Shown here: piece after piece, positions 44,289 through 53,659 of the stretch
Layout: each line of letters begins with the position of its first letter
Position numbering within the stretch: position 1 is the stretch's first letter
Origin: VRUE01 sp963702705
GTDB lineage: Bacteria > Actinomycetota > Thermoleophilia > Solirubrobacterales > 70-9
Length of the DNA: 64,000 nt
Assembly: GCA_963702705.1 (NCBI GenBank)
Contig: CAVPDR010000002.1
Location: forward strand, 558,001-622,000
Direction of reading: 5' to 3'
Notes under the pieces: model-generated
What the model saw: the letters and a program-made list of their open reading frames with translations, nothing else
Told to the model about the DNA's origin: nothing
Databases searched by the model: none
Position numbers and translations under genes: made by a program

Positions 44289-45036
44289 TCAGGCGCCCGG
44301 TGAGCCGGCGGGCGGGGTACCCGGCGGAGCCGGTGGTCCCCAGCTGACGCGACCGTCGTCGCCGCTGATCGGGATCTTCTTGCCGCCCATCGCCGGGGTG
44401 TCGAGCGTGGTGTCGGCGATCGCCTTGACTCGCGAGAGCACCTCGCGGACTTCGCTCTTCTTGCCCTGGTAGCCCCAGGTGTGGAGGTCGGCGGTGAGGC
44501 CGGTCGCGTCGATCCCGGCGGCGTCGGCCAGGTAGAGCGCGCGGGGCATGTGGAAGCCCTGGGTGACGACGACCGCGTCGCGGACGCCGAAGATGCTGCG
44601 CGCCCGGACCATCGTCGCCCAGGTGTCGAAGCCGGCGTGGTCCTCGAAGATCACCGCGGCCCGGAACGCCGTCGGCGACCAGCGCCTTGCGCATCGTGTC
44701 GGGCTCGTCGTAGGCCCAGGTGTGGTGATCGCCGGAGACGAGGATCCGGTCGACCTTGCCCGCCTCGCCAGAGCGCGCGGCCTGGCGCACGCGGTCGGCC
44801 AGCATCGCGCTCATCTTGCCGTTGGGCTGGACCAGCGCGCCGGGCACGATCGCGACCTGGGCGTGGCGGCACGTCGGCGACGTTGGCCGTCGCCTCTCCA
44901 TCGGTGCTGAGCAGGATGTAGGCGTTGGCGCCGGCAACGACGAGGACGATCAGCCCGACCCCGCCGGCCATCGCCGCCTTGGAGAGCCGCGGCCAGCGCC
45001 GCGCCGGGTATGTCAGCTTGCGAAACGAGCCCCTGC
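44289..45036 (-). CDS. SanA/YdcF-like (DUF218) membrane protein (frameshifted)
   Basis: About 248 residues after repair. One N-terminal membrane span (MAGGVGLIVLVVAGANAYIL), then DUF218-type motifs in three frames: AQVAIVPGALVQPNGKMSAM, ILVSGDHHTWAYDEPDTMRK, VIFEDHAGFDTWATMVRARS and VVTQGFHMPRALYLADAAGI. SanA-like proteins affect envelope permeability. Start at ATG 45036 is 8 nt after a TACCGT box but needs a frame change near 45015. Divergent from sufU and placed inside the suf region on the other strand. Confidence 0.75.
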
Positions 45037-45130
45037 ATCGCCGAAAACGGTAGCAACGGCATGCCCGGCGCAACGCCTCCAGCCCTTGCCAGATGGACAG
45101 CGCGTTGCACCGCTTCGCTAGCCTCGACGC

Positions 45131-45569
45131 ATGGACGAGCTCTACCGCGACCAGATCCTCGAGCACTACAAGCGGCCGCACAACTTCGGCCGAGTCGACG
45201 CAGCCCGACCTCGAGTTCGAGGACACCAACCCGTTCTGCGGCGACGAGCAGCACGTGACGATCCGGCTCGACGAGGAGGGCAGGGTCGCCGAGATCGCCT
45301 TCGACGGCAAAGGCTGCGCGATCTCCACCGCCGCCACCTCGCTGCTGACCGACGAGCTGGCCGGGAAAACGCGCGAGGAGCTGCTGCACCTGCCGAAGGA
45401 GTTCGTCCTCGACCTGCTCGGGATCGACATCTCGGCGACGCGGATGAAGTGCGCGATGCTCGGCCTCAAGGTGGTCAAGAGCGCCAGCCTCGGCGAGCCG
45501 GCCGAATGGGAGGACGAGGGCGAGGTCGGCAGCCCCGACGAAGCGGCCGCCGACCTCGGCTCGATCTAG
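45131..45569 (+). CDS. sufU: Sulfur acceptor/scaffold SufU (one frameshift)
   Basis: About 145 residues. SufU-type IscU fold: MDELYRDQILEHYKRPHNFG, then after a one-base insertion near 45205 DLEFEDTNPFCGDEQHVTI (Cys of NPxCGD), FDGKGCAISTAATSLLTDEL, and RMKCAMLGLKVV (third Cys). SufU takes sulfur from SufS. ATG lies 6 nt behind TAGCCT (45119-45124), suggesting its own leaderless promoter. Unlike the usual sufS-sufU overlap, a minus-strand gene separates the two here. Confidence 0.92.
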
Positions 45570-45578
45570 GCGCCGGCG

Positions 45579-45625
45579 GCGCATCCGACATTCACCCACC
45601 GGAGTGTGGTCAATGTCGGATGCGC
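45579..45625. terminator. Bidirectional terminator between sufU and the VOC gene
   Basis: GCGCATCCGACATT at 45579-45592 and AATGTCGGATGCGC at 45612-45625 form a perfect 14-bp stem, with a further CACC/GGTG-type pairing in the loop. It lies between two convergent genes. Confidence 0.75.
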
Positions 45626-46430
45626 GCCTTTCCGCGCTCTCGACTGCTTCGCTGAGCGCGATCACGGCGAAGGCGGCGCCGTGCGGGTCGGTGAGGATCG
45701 CGAAGCGACCGACCGGGAGGTCGATCGGCCCCATCATCACGTCGCCGCCCCGCTCCTTCGCCTGGGCCACGGTCGCGTCGGTGTCCTCGACCGCGAAGTA
45801 GACGAGCCAGTGGGCGGGGATCTCGTCGGGCACGCCGCGCTCGGTCATGTCGAGCATGCCGCCGACGGGGTTGCCGCCGAGCGTGATGCATCGTGTAGGT
45901 CTCCGTTCTCCCCCATCTCGCTCTCTTCGAAGCCCCAGCCGAAGACGGCGCCGTAGAAGGCCTTGGCCGCCGCGAGGTCGCGCGTGTTGAGTTCGTTCCA
46001 GGCGAGCGCGCCGGGCTCGTTGACCAGGCCGGCGCCGAGTGAACGTGCCCGGCTGCCAGATGCCGAAGACGGCGCCGGTCGGGTCGGCGAAGACCGCCAT
46101 CCGGCCCAGCTCCATCACGTCCATCGGCTCGGCCAGCACCGTGCCCGCCCGCCTCGCGCACCTTGGCCGCCGTCGCGTCGGCGTCGTCGACCGAGACGTA
46201 GGTGCTCCAGGCGGGCGGCTGGCCCTCCTGCATCAGCGGCATCACCCCGGCGACGGGCTTGTCGCGCAGCATCGCCTGGCGGTAGCCGCCGGTCTGCTCG
46301 GCGTTCTCGCCCTCCGGGATGCTCCAGCCGAAGAGCGCCGCCGTAGAACTCGACCGGCGGCGTCGATGTCGGGCGTGCCGAGGTCGACCCAGCACGGCGT
46401 GCCGGCGGCGTAACTGGTCCTCTCGCTCAT
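45610..46430 (-). CDS. Two-domain VOC/glyoxalase-like protein (several frameshifts)
   Basis: About 260 residues. Two tandem VOC domains. First: SYAAGTPCWVDLGTPDIDAA then (new frame) LFGWSIPEGENAEQTGGYRQ, AWSTYVSVDDADATAAKVRE, VMELGRMAVFADPTGAVFGI. Second: VGGMLDMTERGVPDEIPAHW, LVYFAVEDTDATVAQAKERG, GRFAILTDPHGAAFAVIALS. Resembles the actinobacterial Cfp30B-like hydroxylase group of unknown substrate. At least four frame changes lie between these blocks (near 46350, 46150, 46040 and 45890). The exact end is uncertain: TGA 45612-45610 is used, which falls in the terminator stem. Confidence 0.75.
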
Positions 46431-46539
46431 GCTGCTCTCCAATCGTCGAAGGCTTTGCTCGCCGATCTTCTCATTCCGGCCACGCCCGCGGTCAAGGCCC
46501 TGTTACCGTGCGCCGCCGGTCTGGCCCGGTCGCTAAAAT

Positions 46540-46561
46540 CCGACCGATACACTAGGAATAA
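46540..46561 (+). promoter_or_regulatory. Putative Suf regulator box upstream of Rieske-sufB-sufD
   Basis: 22 bp starting CCGACCGATACACTAGGA, 17 of 22 identical to the box at 41623-41644. TACACT (46548-46553) can serve as the -10 box, 9 nt before the GTG at 46563. Confidence 0.5.
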
Positions 46562-46562
46562 C

Positions 46563-46897
46563 GTGACGGACAGCACAACCACAAAGCAAGATCAGCGTCT
46601 GCCCCGCCGCCGAGCTGCCGCCGGGCACGATGCGCCTGGTCGAGCACGACGGGTCGCAAGATCGGCGTCTTCAACTGCGAGGGCACGCTCTACGCGATCG
46701 AGGACCGCTGCTCGCACGACGACGGGCCGCTTGCCGAGGGCGAGTTCGACCCGGCGACCTGCACCGTCGAGTGCCCCCGTCACGGCTCCCTCTTCGACCT
46801 GAGCACCGGCAGGCCGAAGACCCTCCCAGCCTTCGCCCCGGTGCAGACGTTCCCGACAGCCATCGAGGACGACACCATCACCCTGGAGGTCGACTAG
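46563..46897 (+). CDS. Rieske-type [2Fe-2S] ferredoxin in the suf operon (two frameshifts)
   Basis: About 110 residues. The two Rieske ligand motifs are in place: DRCSHDDGPLAEGE (C-x-H) and ECPRHGSLFDLSTG (C-x-x-H). The N-terminal part is spread over two other frames (AAELPPGTMRLVEHDG, then KIGVFNCEGTLYAIE), with changes near 46598 and 46662. Such small non-haem ferredoxins of the biphenyl-dioxygenase type accompany sufBD in many actinobacteria; here it is first in its unit and ends 3 bp before sufB. The GTG start lies close behind the regulator box, so a leaderless start is likely. Confidence 0.85.
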
Positions 46898-46900
46898 TCC

Positions 46901-48334
46901 ATGGCCACACCCGAGGTCGTCGCAGAGAAAAGAGAGCTCGCCGGCATCAACGCCGACTACAAGGAGAAGTTCGGCTTCCACGATTCCGAGTCCGGCTACG
47001 CCTACAAGGCGCCGAAGGGCCTCTCGCGCGAGGTGGTCGAATCGATCTCCGACTACAAGGACGAGCCGCAGTGGATGCGCGACTTCCGCCTCAAGGCGCT
47101 GGAGCACTTCTACTCGCGCCCGACCCCGACCTGGGGCGGCAACCTCGGCCAGATCGACTTCGACGACATCCACTACTTCGTCCGCGCTTCTGAGAAGAAC
47201 AGCCGCGACTGGAGCGAGGTCCCCGAGGACATCAAGAACACCTTCGACCGGCTCGGCATCCCCGAGGCGGAGCGCAAATTCCTCTCCGGGGTCGGCGCCC
47301 AGTACGAGTCCGAGGTCGTCTACCACCAGGTCAACGAGAAGCTCGAGGCCCAGGGCGTGATCTTCACCGACATGGACACGGCGCTGCGCGAGCACGAGGA
47401 CCTGGTGCGCGAGTACTGGGCGACGATCATCCCGCCCAACGACAACAAGCTGGCGGCGCTCAACTCCGCGGTCTGGTCGGGCGGCTCCTTCGTCTACGTG
47501 CCGGCCGGGGTCAAGGTCGAGATGCCGCTGCAGGCCTACTTCCGGATCAACACCGAGAACATGGGCCAGTTCGAGCGCACCCTGATCATCTGCGAGGAGG
47601 GCGCCGACGTCCACTACATCGAGGGCTGCACGGCGCCGGTCTACTCGACCGACTCGCTGCACTCCGCCGTGGTCGAGATCTGCGCCAAGCCGAGCTCGCG
47701 GGTCCGCTACACGACCGTGCAGAACTGGTCGCAGAACGTCTTCAACCTCGTCACCAAGCGCGCCGTCGCCCACGAGAAGGCGACGATGGAGTGGGTCGAC
47801 TGCAACCTCGGCTCGAAGCTGACGATGAAGTACCCGTCGATCTACCTGCTCGGGCCCGAAGCCCACGGCGAGATCCTCTCGATCGCCTTCGCCGGCGACG
47901 GCCAGCACCAGGACGCCGGCGGCAAGATCATCCACGCCGCGCCGCGCACCTCGTCCTCGATCTTCTCCAAGTCGATCTCCAAGGACGGCGGCCGGGCGAC
48001 CTACCGCGGCCTGCTCGAAATCGCCGACGGGGCGACCGAGTCACGCTCCAAGGTCGTCTGCGACGCGCTGCTGCTCGACGAGGACTCGCGCTCGGACACC
48101 TACCCGACGATCCGCATCGACGAGAACGACGCCGACGTCGGCCACGAGGCGACCGTCTCCAAGATCGGCGACGAGCAGCTCTTCTACCTGCAGAGCCGCG
48201 GGCTCGACGAGGAGGAGGCCTCGAAGATGATCGTCAACGGCTTCATCGAGCCGGTGACCAAGGAGCTGCCGATGGAGTACGCGGTCGAGCTCAACCGGCT
48301 GATCGAGCTGCAGATGGAGGGCTCGATTGGCTGA
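46901..48334 (+). CDS. sufB: Fe-S cluster scaffold SufB
   Basis: 477 residues, intact. SufB forms the SufBC2D scaffold on which [4Fe-4S] clusters are built. Conserved parts: SDYKDEPQWMRDFRLKALEH, LIICEEGADVHYIEGCTAPV (conserved Cys), MEWVDCNLGSKLTMKYPSIY, and HEATVSKIGDEQLFYLQSRG near the C terminus. It overlaps sufD by 8 bp and is the only complete suf scaffold gene in this region, which shows that the frame changes next door are not genome-wide. Confidence 0.97.
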   Translation: MATPEVVAEKRELAGINADYKEKFGFHDSESGYAYKAPKGLSREVVESISDYKDEPQWMRDFRLKALEHFYSRPTPTWGGNLGQIDFDDIHYFVRASEKNSRDWSEVPEDIKNTFDRLGIPEAERKFLSGVGAQYESEVVYHQVNEKLEAQGVIFTDMDTALREHEDLVREYWATIIPPNDNKLAALNSAVWSGGSFVYVPAGVKVEMPLQAYFRINTENMGQFERTLIICEEGADVHYIEGCTAPVYSTDSLHSAVVEICAKPSSRVRYTTVQNWSQNVFNLVTKRAVAHEKATMEWVDCNLGSKLTMKYPSIYLLGPEAHGEILSIAFAGDGQHQDAGGKIIHAAPRTSSSIFSKSISKDGGRATYRGLLEIADGATESRSKVVCDALLLDEDSRSDTYPTIRIDENDADVGHEATVSKIGDEQLFYLQSRGLDEEEASKMIVNGFIEPVTKELPMEYAVELNRLIELQMEGSIG

Positions 48335-49443
48335 GGTAGGCGACGCTGCCGACCCCTTCCCGACCAGAAGTCGAAGGGGTGGGAATTCACCGACCTCTCG
48401 GCGCTCGATCTCGACTCCTACGAGGCGGGCTCCGTCGAGGCCGTCGATCGTGGGCGTCGCCGGCGCGACCGTGCTGCCGCTCGCCGAGGCCGTCGAGCTC
48501 GCACCCGGAGCTGGTCGAGGGCCGGCTCGGCGCCCTGGCGCCTGCCGACGACCCGTTCGTCGCCCGCAACGACGCGGCCTGGAGCGACGGCGTCCTGATC
48601 CACGTGCCGGCCGGCGTCAAGGTCGAGCGAGCCGATCCGAATCGAGGTGCCGGTCGACAGAGGCCGGCGTCGCGATCGCCTGGCGCACCCTGGTCGTGCT
48701 CGAGGAGGGCGCCGAGGCCGAGGTCTGGGAGCACTGGTCCTCGCCCAACGACGATGTCGACGCGCTGCTCAACTCGGTGGTCGAGCTCAGCGTCGGCCAG
48801 GCCGCGACCCTGCGCTACGTCAACACCCAGGACATCTCCGAGTCGGCCTGGATCTTCGCCACCCAGCGCGCCCAGGTCGAGCGCGACGCGCCGCCTCGAC
48901 TGGGCGGCGCTCGGCTTCGGCTCGGCCCGCGGCAAGGTGCGGATGGAGACGAAGCTGGCGGGCCCGGGCTCCGAGGCGCGGGTCACTGGCGGCTACGCCG
49001 GCGGGCCCGGCCAGCATCTCGACTACGACACTACCCAGGAGCACGCCGCGCCGAACACCAACTCCGACCTCGCCTTCCGCGGCGTCCTGGCCGCCGGCTC
49101 GACCGCGGTCTGGCGCGGCATGATCAAGGTCGACCCGGGCGCCCAGCAGACCGACGCCTTCCAGGAGAGCCGCAACCTGCTGCTCTCCACCGACGCCCAC
49201 GCCGACGCGATCCCCGGCCTCGAGATCCTCGCCGACGACGTCCGCTGCACCCACGCCGCAGCGATCGCCCAGATCGACCGCGACCAGCTCTTCTACCTGA
49301 CCTCGCGCGGGCTCGACCCGGCCGAGGCCAAGTCGCTGATCATCGAAGGCTTCCTCGAGTCGCTGGTCGAACGGCTGGCCGAGGGCCCGGTGCGCGACGA
49401 GATCTCGGCGGCGCTCGAGCGCCGCCTCGCCGAGATCCTCTAG
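48327..49443 (+). CDS. sufD: Fe-S cluster assembly protein SufD (about six frameshifts)
   Basis: About 370 residues after repair. Pieces in three frames align in order with SufD: KSKGWEFTDLSALDLDSYEA, VGVAGATVLPLAEAVELA, GRLGALAPADDPFVARNDAA, WSDGVLIHVPAGVKVE, AIAWRTLVVLEEGAEAEVWE, RLDWAALGFGSARGKVRMET, and the C-terminal HAAAIAQIDRDQLFYLTSRG, LIIEGFLESLVERLA. Changes near 48365, 48440, 48505, 48635, 48655 and 48893. TTG 48327 overlaps sufB. From about 48890 onward the frame is open to the stop. Confidence 0.9.
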
Positions 49444-49643
49444 ACGCGCACTCCGAACGTCGAATACGACCGGCGCCGAGGCCGCCGGCCTTGCGAGCGG
49501 CGACCCCGGTGCAACAGGAGAGGGAGAGTCAAGTAACGTGGACTCTCACTCCCTCAGTAAACCACTTTTCAAAGTTTTCACATCGGTAAAAAACCGCTGC
49601 TTAACGTCGCATTCATCCGCAGTCTTCGCAAAAAGCGGGTTGA

Positions 49644-51041
49644 TCAGGCGTTCGAGACCGACAGCAGATAGAGACCGAAGCAGGTGAAGGCCACCATCAC
49701 CGCCAGCATCCAGTACTGGGAACGGGCAGCCTGGCGGTAGTCGCCCCAGTAGGCGGTCGCACGGTCGTGGGCAAGCGTCAGCCCGACCACGTGGCCGATC
49801 ACCAGCGCCCCGACCTGGACGTACCAGATCGCGTTGGCGCTGAGCAGCTTGAAGTCGATCCCGCTCGACGCGGTGCCGAAGAGGTCGGTGGTCGCCGTCC
49901 CGAGCGGATCGGAGAGCAGGTAGGTGAACTGCGCCTGCTCCTGGAAGACGAAGAGGCTGAAGTAGTGGGCGACGAGGTAGGCGAAGGCGATCGGGATCAG
50001 CGTGTGGGCGAAGCCGGTGCGCAGTTTCTTCAGCGGCGGCGCGCCGCGCACGGTCGCCATCCCCCGCACCCCGATCAGGTAGACGAGGCCGACCCCGGCG
50101 AAGCAGAGCAGCCATGAAGATCGTGTCGGTGACCCGCAGCGAGGTGGTCAGGCTGAGGCCCGCTTCGGAGAGCCATTCGAAGGTCTGCAGGATGCCGCTC
50201 TTGAAGGCGCCCTCCTGGGCCCCGTCGAAGCTGGTCGAGGCGATCGAGGCGATCACCACGGCGGCCGAGCCCGGCACGGTCGCCCAGTGGGTCGCGGCCG
50301 AGAGCGGCAGGCGCCGCCCCAGCCGGCCGTCCTTGACTCCGAAGCTGCCCAGCTGGGAGAACATGCCGAAGTAGACGGAGAAGATCTCCCCCGTCTGGCA
50401 CCACTTCTCGACTCCGAAGAGCGCCATCATCGCCAGCGTGTAGAGGCTGTAGAGGAGGGCGGCGAGGCCGAGGCTGTCGGGCGAGAGCCCGACCGCGACG
50501 CCGCCGCTGGAGCCGTAGACGACCTCGAGCCAGACGACCGCGAGCAAGCCGATCGCGGCCGGCCAGCGGCCCAGCTTCTCGGGGTAGCCGAGGTGGGCCG
50601 GGCGCTGCCCGGCGATCGCCGAGAACGCCCCGCCGATCGTCCGCCCGACCGCCCGCCACGGGTTGAACGGGCGGAAGACGTCGCCGAGGATCACGCTGAA
50701 CAGGGGGAAGCCGAGCCAGGCGGTGACGAAGATGAAGGTGAGGGCGAAATTGCGGTCGGGCGCTTCGGTGCCGTGCAGCCCGGCGTAGATCGAGAACCCG
50801 AGCAGGAGGACCCCGATCAAACCGCAGAGGATCTGCGTCGGAGCGCTGAGCAGCGCCCGCGAGAGCCCGGCTCCGACCGGGCGCCAGCGTTCCTGCTCGA
50901 ACTCGGTTTGCGCCAGGCCGCGGAGAGGGCGAAGAAGGAGACGATCAGGACGATCGACGCCCCCCAGGCGAAGAGCCAAGCCGGGATCGGCAGGTCCTTG
51001 CGCGCGACCAGCGCGTGGGCGAGCGGCAGCGCGAAGCTCAC
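49644..51041 (-). CDS. Polytopic membrane protein of unknown function (two frameshifts)
   Basis: About 465 residues, roughly 10-11 membrane segments. N terminus MSFALPLAHALVARKDLPIP, LFAWGASIVLIVSFFALSAA; after a change near 50915, LGDVFRPFNPWRAVGRTIGG and YSLYTLAMMALFGVEKW; after another near 50110, VGLVYLIGVRGMATVRGAPP and the C-terminal YWMLAVMVAFTCFGLYLLSV. Homologues in public databases, as I recall, carry the doubtful label fenitrothion hydrolase; no hydrolase motif is visible. Its start overlaps the cupredoxin stop, so a link to copper or electron transfer is possible. Confidence 0.7.
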
Positions 51042-51415
51042 GGGTTCACTGTGAGTTCGATGATCTGTTCCTTGCGACCCTCCAACTCGGCCTCGAAGAC
51101 GCCTTCGATCGAGGCCGGGAAGTCGAAGCTGACCGAGCCGCCTGCCTTGACGTCCTTCATGATGTCGTAGCCGTGCATGTGGACCTCGTCGCTGACGTCG
51201 GAGTCCACCACGAAGTGGATCTGTTCGCCCTTGTTGTAGGTCAGGTCGCGGATCCCGCCGACCGGTTTGCCGTGCTTGATCACGATCGTCGGGACCTTGC
51301 CGCTGGCGTTGGTGGGGTCACTGCTGCTGTCGCCTTTTTTCAGCACAACGAGCAGCACGATCGCGACGGCGATGACCGCGAGGCCACCGACCAGGCGTGT
51401 GGTTTTCGAACTCAT
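51038..51415 (-). CDS. Membrane-anchored cupredoxin-like protein
   Basis: 125 residues. An N-terminal membrane anchor (LVGGLAVIAVAIVLLVVLKK) is followed by a single beta-sandwich: VPTIVIKHGKPVGGIRDLTY, EQIHFVVDSDVSDEVHMHGY, VSFDFPASIEGVFEAELEGR. HMHGY supplies His ligands, but the usual Cys ligand of blue copper proteins is absent, so it is closer to EfeO/cupredoxin_1-type domains. Extracytoplasmic. It overlaps the polytopic membrane protein downstream and follows a small membrane protein. Confidence 0.8.
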   Translation of the reverse strand: MSSKTTRLVGGLAVIAVAIVLLVVLKKGDSSSDPTNASGKVPTIVIKHGKPVGGIRDLTYNKGEQIHFVVDSDVSDEVHMHGYDIMKDVKAGGSVSFDFPASIEGVFEAELEGRKEQIIELTVNP

Positions 51416-51466
51416 TATTCGCTCCTTTGATCACGGCCAAATGGCCGGGGGATTGCCCTGCTGGAT

Positions 51467-51703
51467 CTAGGGAGCGAGTGGCGGCGGGCGCTGAGCGTGG
51501 CCGTAGGCGATCAGGAGGCCGCCGCGGGCCGCGTAGGAGCGGGGAACACGGGGGCGGCGCTGGCTTTTGGTGGCGCGCGAACGCCGCCGCGGGGCGATCC
51601 GCTCCGCCAGCCGAACGATCGCGTTGAAGCCTGGGTAGTGGCCGAGAAGCAGCGATCCGACCAACAGCAACAGCGGAACCAGCGCCAGTGCGATCTCAAA
51701 CAT
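51467..51703 (-). CDS. Small membrane protein upstream of the cupredoxin gene
   Basis: 78 residues. One hydrophobic N-terminal segment (ALALVPLLLLVGSLLLGHYP) then a basic, Arg/Pro-rich tail (RRRSRATKSQRRPRVPRSYA). Located 51 bp ahead of the cupredoxin gene on the same strand, likely in the same unit. No known domain. Confidence 0.6.
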   Translation of the reverse strand: MFEIALALVPLLLLVGSLLLGHYPGFNAIVRLAERIAPRRRSRATKSQRRPRVPRSYAARGGLLIAYGHAQRPPPLAP

Positions 51704-51760
51704 TGCTCTGAGAATCTATCGGAAAGCTGCCCGCTCTCCCAGCGAATAACGTTGCGCCGG

Positions 51761-52570
51761 ATGCGTCCGGAGCGGGACAACATCGCCGCCCCCGACCTGC
51801 CGGCGGGCCTCGCCTGGATCGGCGAGGAGCCGCGATCGATGCCGGTGCTGACCGCGGCGGGCCCGGTTCTGGTCCACTTCCTCGACTACGCCCAGCTCAA
51901 CAGCGTGCGCACGCTGCCCTACCTCAACGAGTGGGACCGCCGCTACCGCGAGGCCGGCCTGCGGACGATCGGCGTTCAGTCGCCACGCTTCCCCTTCGGT
52001 GCCGACCCGGTCAACGCCGCCGCCGGCCTGCGCGACCTCGGCGTCGGCTTCCCGGTCGCGATCGACGCCGAGCGCGACCTCTGGCACGCCTACGGCTGCG
52101 AGGGCTGGCCCAGCCTCTTCCTCTGGACGACGGGCGGGGTGCTGAGCTGGTTCCACTTCGGCGAGGGCGAGTACCGCGGCACCGAGGAAGCGATCCAGGC
52201 GGAGCTGCGCGAGCTCGACGCGCTCCAGTCCCTACCCGAGCCGATGGACCCCCTACGCCCAAGCGACGCCCCCGGCACCCTGGTGATGCCGCCGACCGAG
52301 GAGTTGTTCCCCGGCGGCTCCTGGGAGCAACCATGGACCGGCGGTGAGCTGGAGATCGACTACGAAGCCGGCGCCGCCTACGCAACCGTCGAGGGAGAGG
52401 GAACCCTCAGCGTCACCCTTGACGGCAACGACCTTCACCAGCTACCGGTAGACGGAGCGCATTTGTACAAGCTCACCAGCCATGAGCGTCACGAGGCTCA
52501 TCACCTCACCCTGGACCCGTCTTCTGGGCTCCGCATCTGGTCCGTGAGCTTCGCCGCCGCCATCCCGTAA
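51761..52570 (+). CDS. Thioredoxin-fold (TlpA/DipZ-like) protein
   Basis: 269 residues, cytosolic by sequence. The first 130 residues resemble a thioredoxin/AhpC fold: VLVHFLDYAQLNSVRTLPYL, EWDRRYREAGLRTIGVQSPR, FPVAIDAERDLWHAYGCEGW, PSLFLWTTGGVLSWFHFGEG. The CxxC active site is replaced by QLNS, so it is unlikely to be a disulfide reductase. The C-terminal 100 residues (GELEIDYEAGAAYATVEGEG) look like the DipZ C-terminal domain. ATG 51761 preferred; TTG 51752 possible. Confidence 0.75.
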   Translation: MRPERDNIAAPDLPAGLAWIGEEPRSMPVLTAAGPVLVHFLDYAQLNSVRTLPYLNEWDRRYREAGLRTIGVQSPRFPFGADPVNAAAGLRDLGVGFPVAIDAERDLWHAYGCEGWPSLFLWTTGGVLSWFHFGEGEYRGTEEAIQAELRELDALQSLPEPMDPLRPSDAPGTLVMPPTEELFPGGSWEQPWTGGELEIDYEAGAAYATVEGEGTLSVTLDGNDLHQLPVDGAHLYKLTSHERHEAHHLTLDPSSGLRIWSVSFAAAIP

Positions 52571-52572
52571 AA

Positions 52573-52661
52573 GGGAGATGGGGACCTCTCCGACGGACGG
52601 ATACTCAAAATGACGGCCTAATTAGGCCGTCATTTGTTCGGCGGAGAGGTCCCCATCTCCC
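52573..52661. terminator. Nested double hairpin between convergent genes
   Basis: Outer arms of 20 bp at 52573-52592 and 52642-52661 are perfect complements (GGGAGATGGGGACCTCTCCG). Inside lies a perfect 28-bp palindrome at 52608-52635 whose halves are AAATGACGGCCTAA and TTAGGCCGTCATTT. It fills the gap between the thioredoxin-fold gene stop and the ispH stop and can end transcription from both sides. Confidence 0.8.
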
Positions 52662-53633
52662 CTACGCCGAGGCCGAGGCCGAAGCCTCCCGAATCTCCTT
52701 CGGCAACATGAACCGAACGTCCTCGTGCACAGTCCGCAGCTCGGAGACCTCCTCAGCCCCCCGCTCGCGAAACAGCTCGACCAGCCGCTCGACCAGCTCC
52801 TCGGGGGCGCTGGCGCCGGAGGTGATGCCGACCGTTTCGACTCCCTCCAGCCACTGCTCCTCGACTTCGCTGTGGTTGTCGATCAAGTGCGAGGCGGCGC
52901 CGTGTTCGCGCGCGACCTCGACCAGGCGGTTGGAGTTGGAGGAGTTGGTCGAGCCGATCACGAGGACCAGCTCGCACTCGCGGGCGAGCTGCTTGACCGC
53001 GATCTGGCGGTTGGTCGTGGCGTAACAGATGTCGTCTGACTTGGAGCTGACGATCGAGGGGAACTTGGCGCGCAGGGCGGCGATCACCGCCGCCGTCTCG
53101 TCGACCGAAAGTGTCGTCTGGGTGATGAAGGCGACCTTCTCCGGGTCGGCGACCTCGAGGCTCTGCACTTCATCGGCGGTTTCGATCAGGATGATGCTGT
53201 CCGGCGCCTCCCCGGTGGTGCCTTCGACCTCCTCGTGGCCTTGGTGGCCGATCATCACGATCGTGTAGCCGTCCGCAGCGAAGCGACGTGCCTCGACGTG
53301 GACCTTGGTCACCAGCGGGCAGGTGGCGTCGATCGTGCGCAGGCGGCGGGCTGCGGCGTTGTCGTGGACGGCCGGGGCGACACCGTGGGCGGAGAAGACG
53401 ACCATTTCCCCCTCCGGCACCTCGGTCTCCTGCTCGACGAAGATCGCGCCGCGCTTGGCGAGCTCCTCGACCACATGCTTGTTGTGGACGATCTCCTTGC
53501 GCACGTAGACGGGCGCGCCGTAGAGCTCGAGCGCGCGCTCGACCGTCTGCACGGCCCGGTCGACGCCAGCGCAGTAGCCGCGCGGAGCGGCGAGCAAGAC
53601 CCGTTTCGGGGCCGCGGTGGCAAAAGAGGTCAC
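52662..53633 (-). CDS. ispH: 4-hydroxy-3-methylbut-2-enyl diphosphate reductase
   Basis: 323 residues. Last enzyme of the MEP isoprenoid pathway, [4Fe-4S] protein making IPP and DMAPP. The three cluster Cys are in APRGYCAGVDRAVQTVERAL, TIDATCPLVTKVH and DDICYATTNRQIAVKQL; SAHGVAP, the T-T-G-E-A-P turn and GSTNSSNSNRLVEVA bind the diphosphate. The GTG at 53633 is chosen; an upstream in-frame start at 53666 would overlap the divergent WS/DGAT gene. Ends directly at the nested hairpin. Confidence 0.95.
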   Translation of the reverse strand: MTSFATAAPKRVLLAAPRGYCAGVDRAVQTVERALELYGAPVYVRKEIVHNKHVVEELAKRGAIFVEQETEVPEGEMVVFSAHGVAPAVHDNAAARRLRTIDATCPLVTKVHVEARRFAADGYTIVMIGHQGHEEVEGTTGEAPDSIILIETADEVQSLEVADPEKVAFITQTTLSVDETAAVIAALRAKFPSIVSSKSDDICYATTNRQIAVKQLARECELVLVIGSTNSSNSNRLVEVAREHGAASHLIDNHSEVEEQWLEGVETVGITSGASAPEELVERLVELFRERGAEEVSELRTVHEDVRFMLPKEIREASASASA

Positions 53634-53659
53634 AGCAGCAGGGTAGCTAGCCTTCAACG

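Noticed and set aside
49546..49643. C-terminal extension of the membrane protein into an AT-richer stretch
   Set aside because: The frame that stays open there is not the frame of the conserved C terminus, which ends at 49644; the stretch 49444-49643 shows no gene or clear hairpin.
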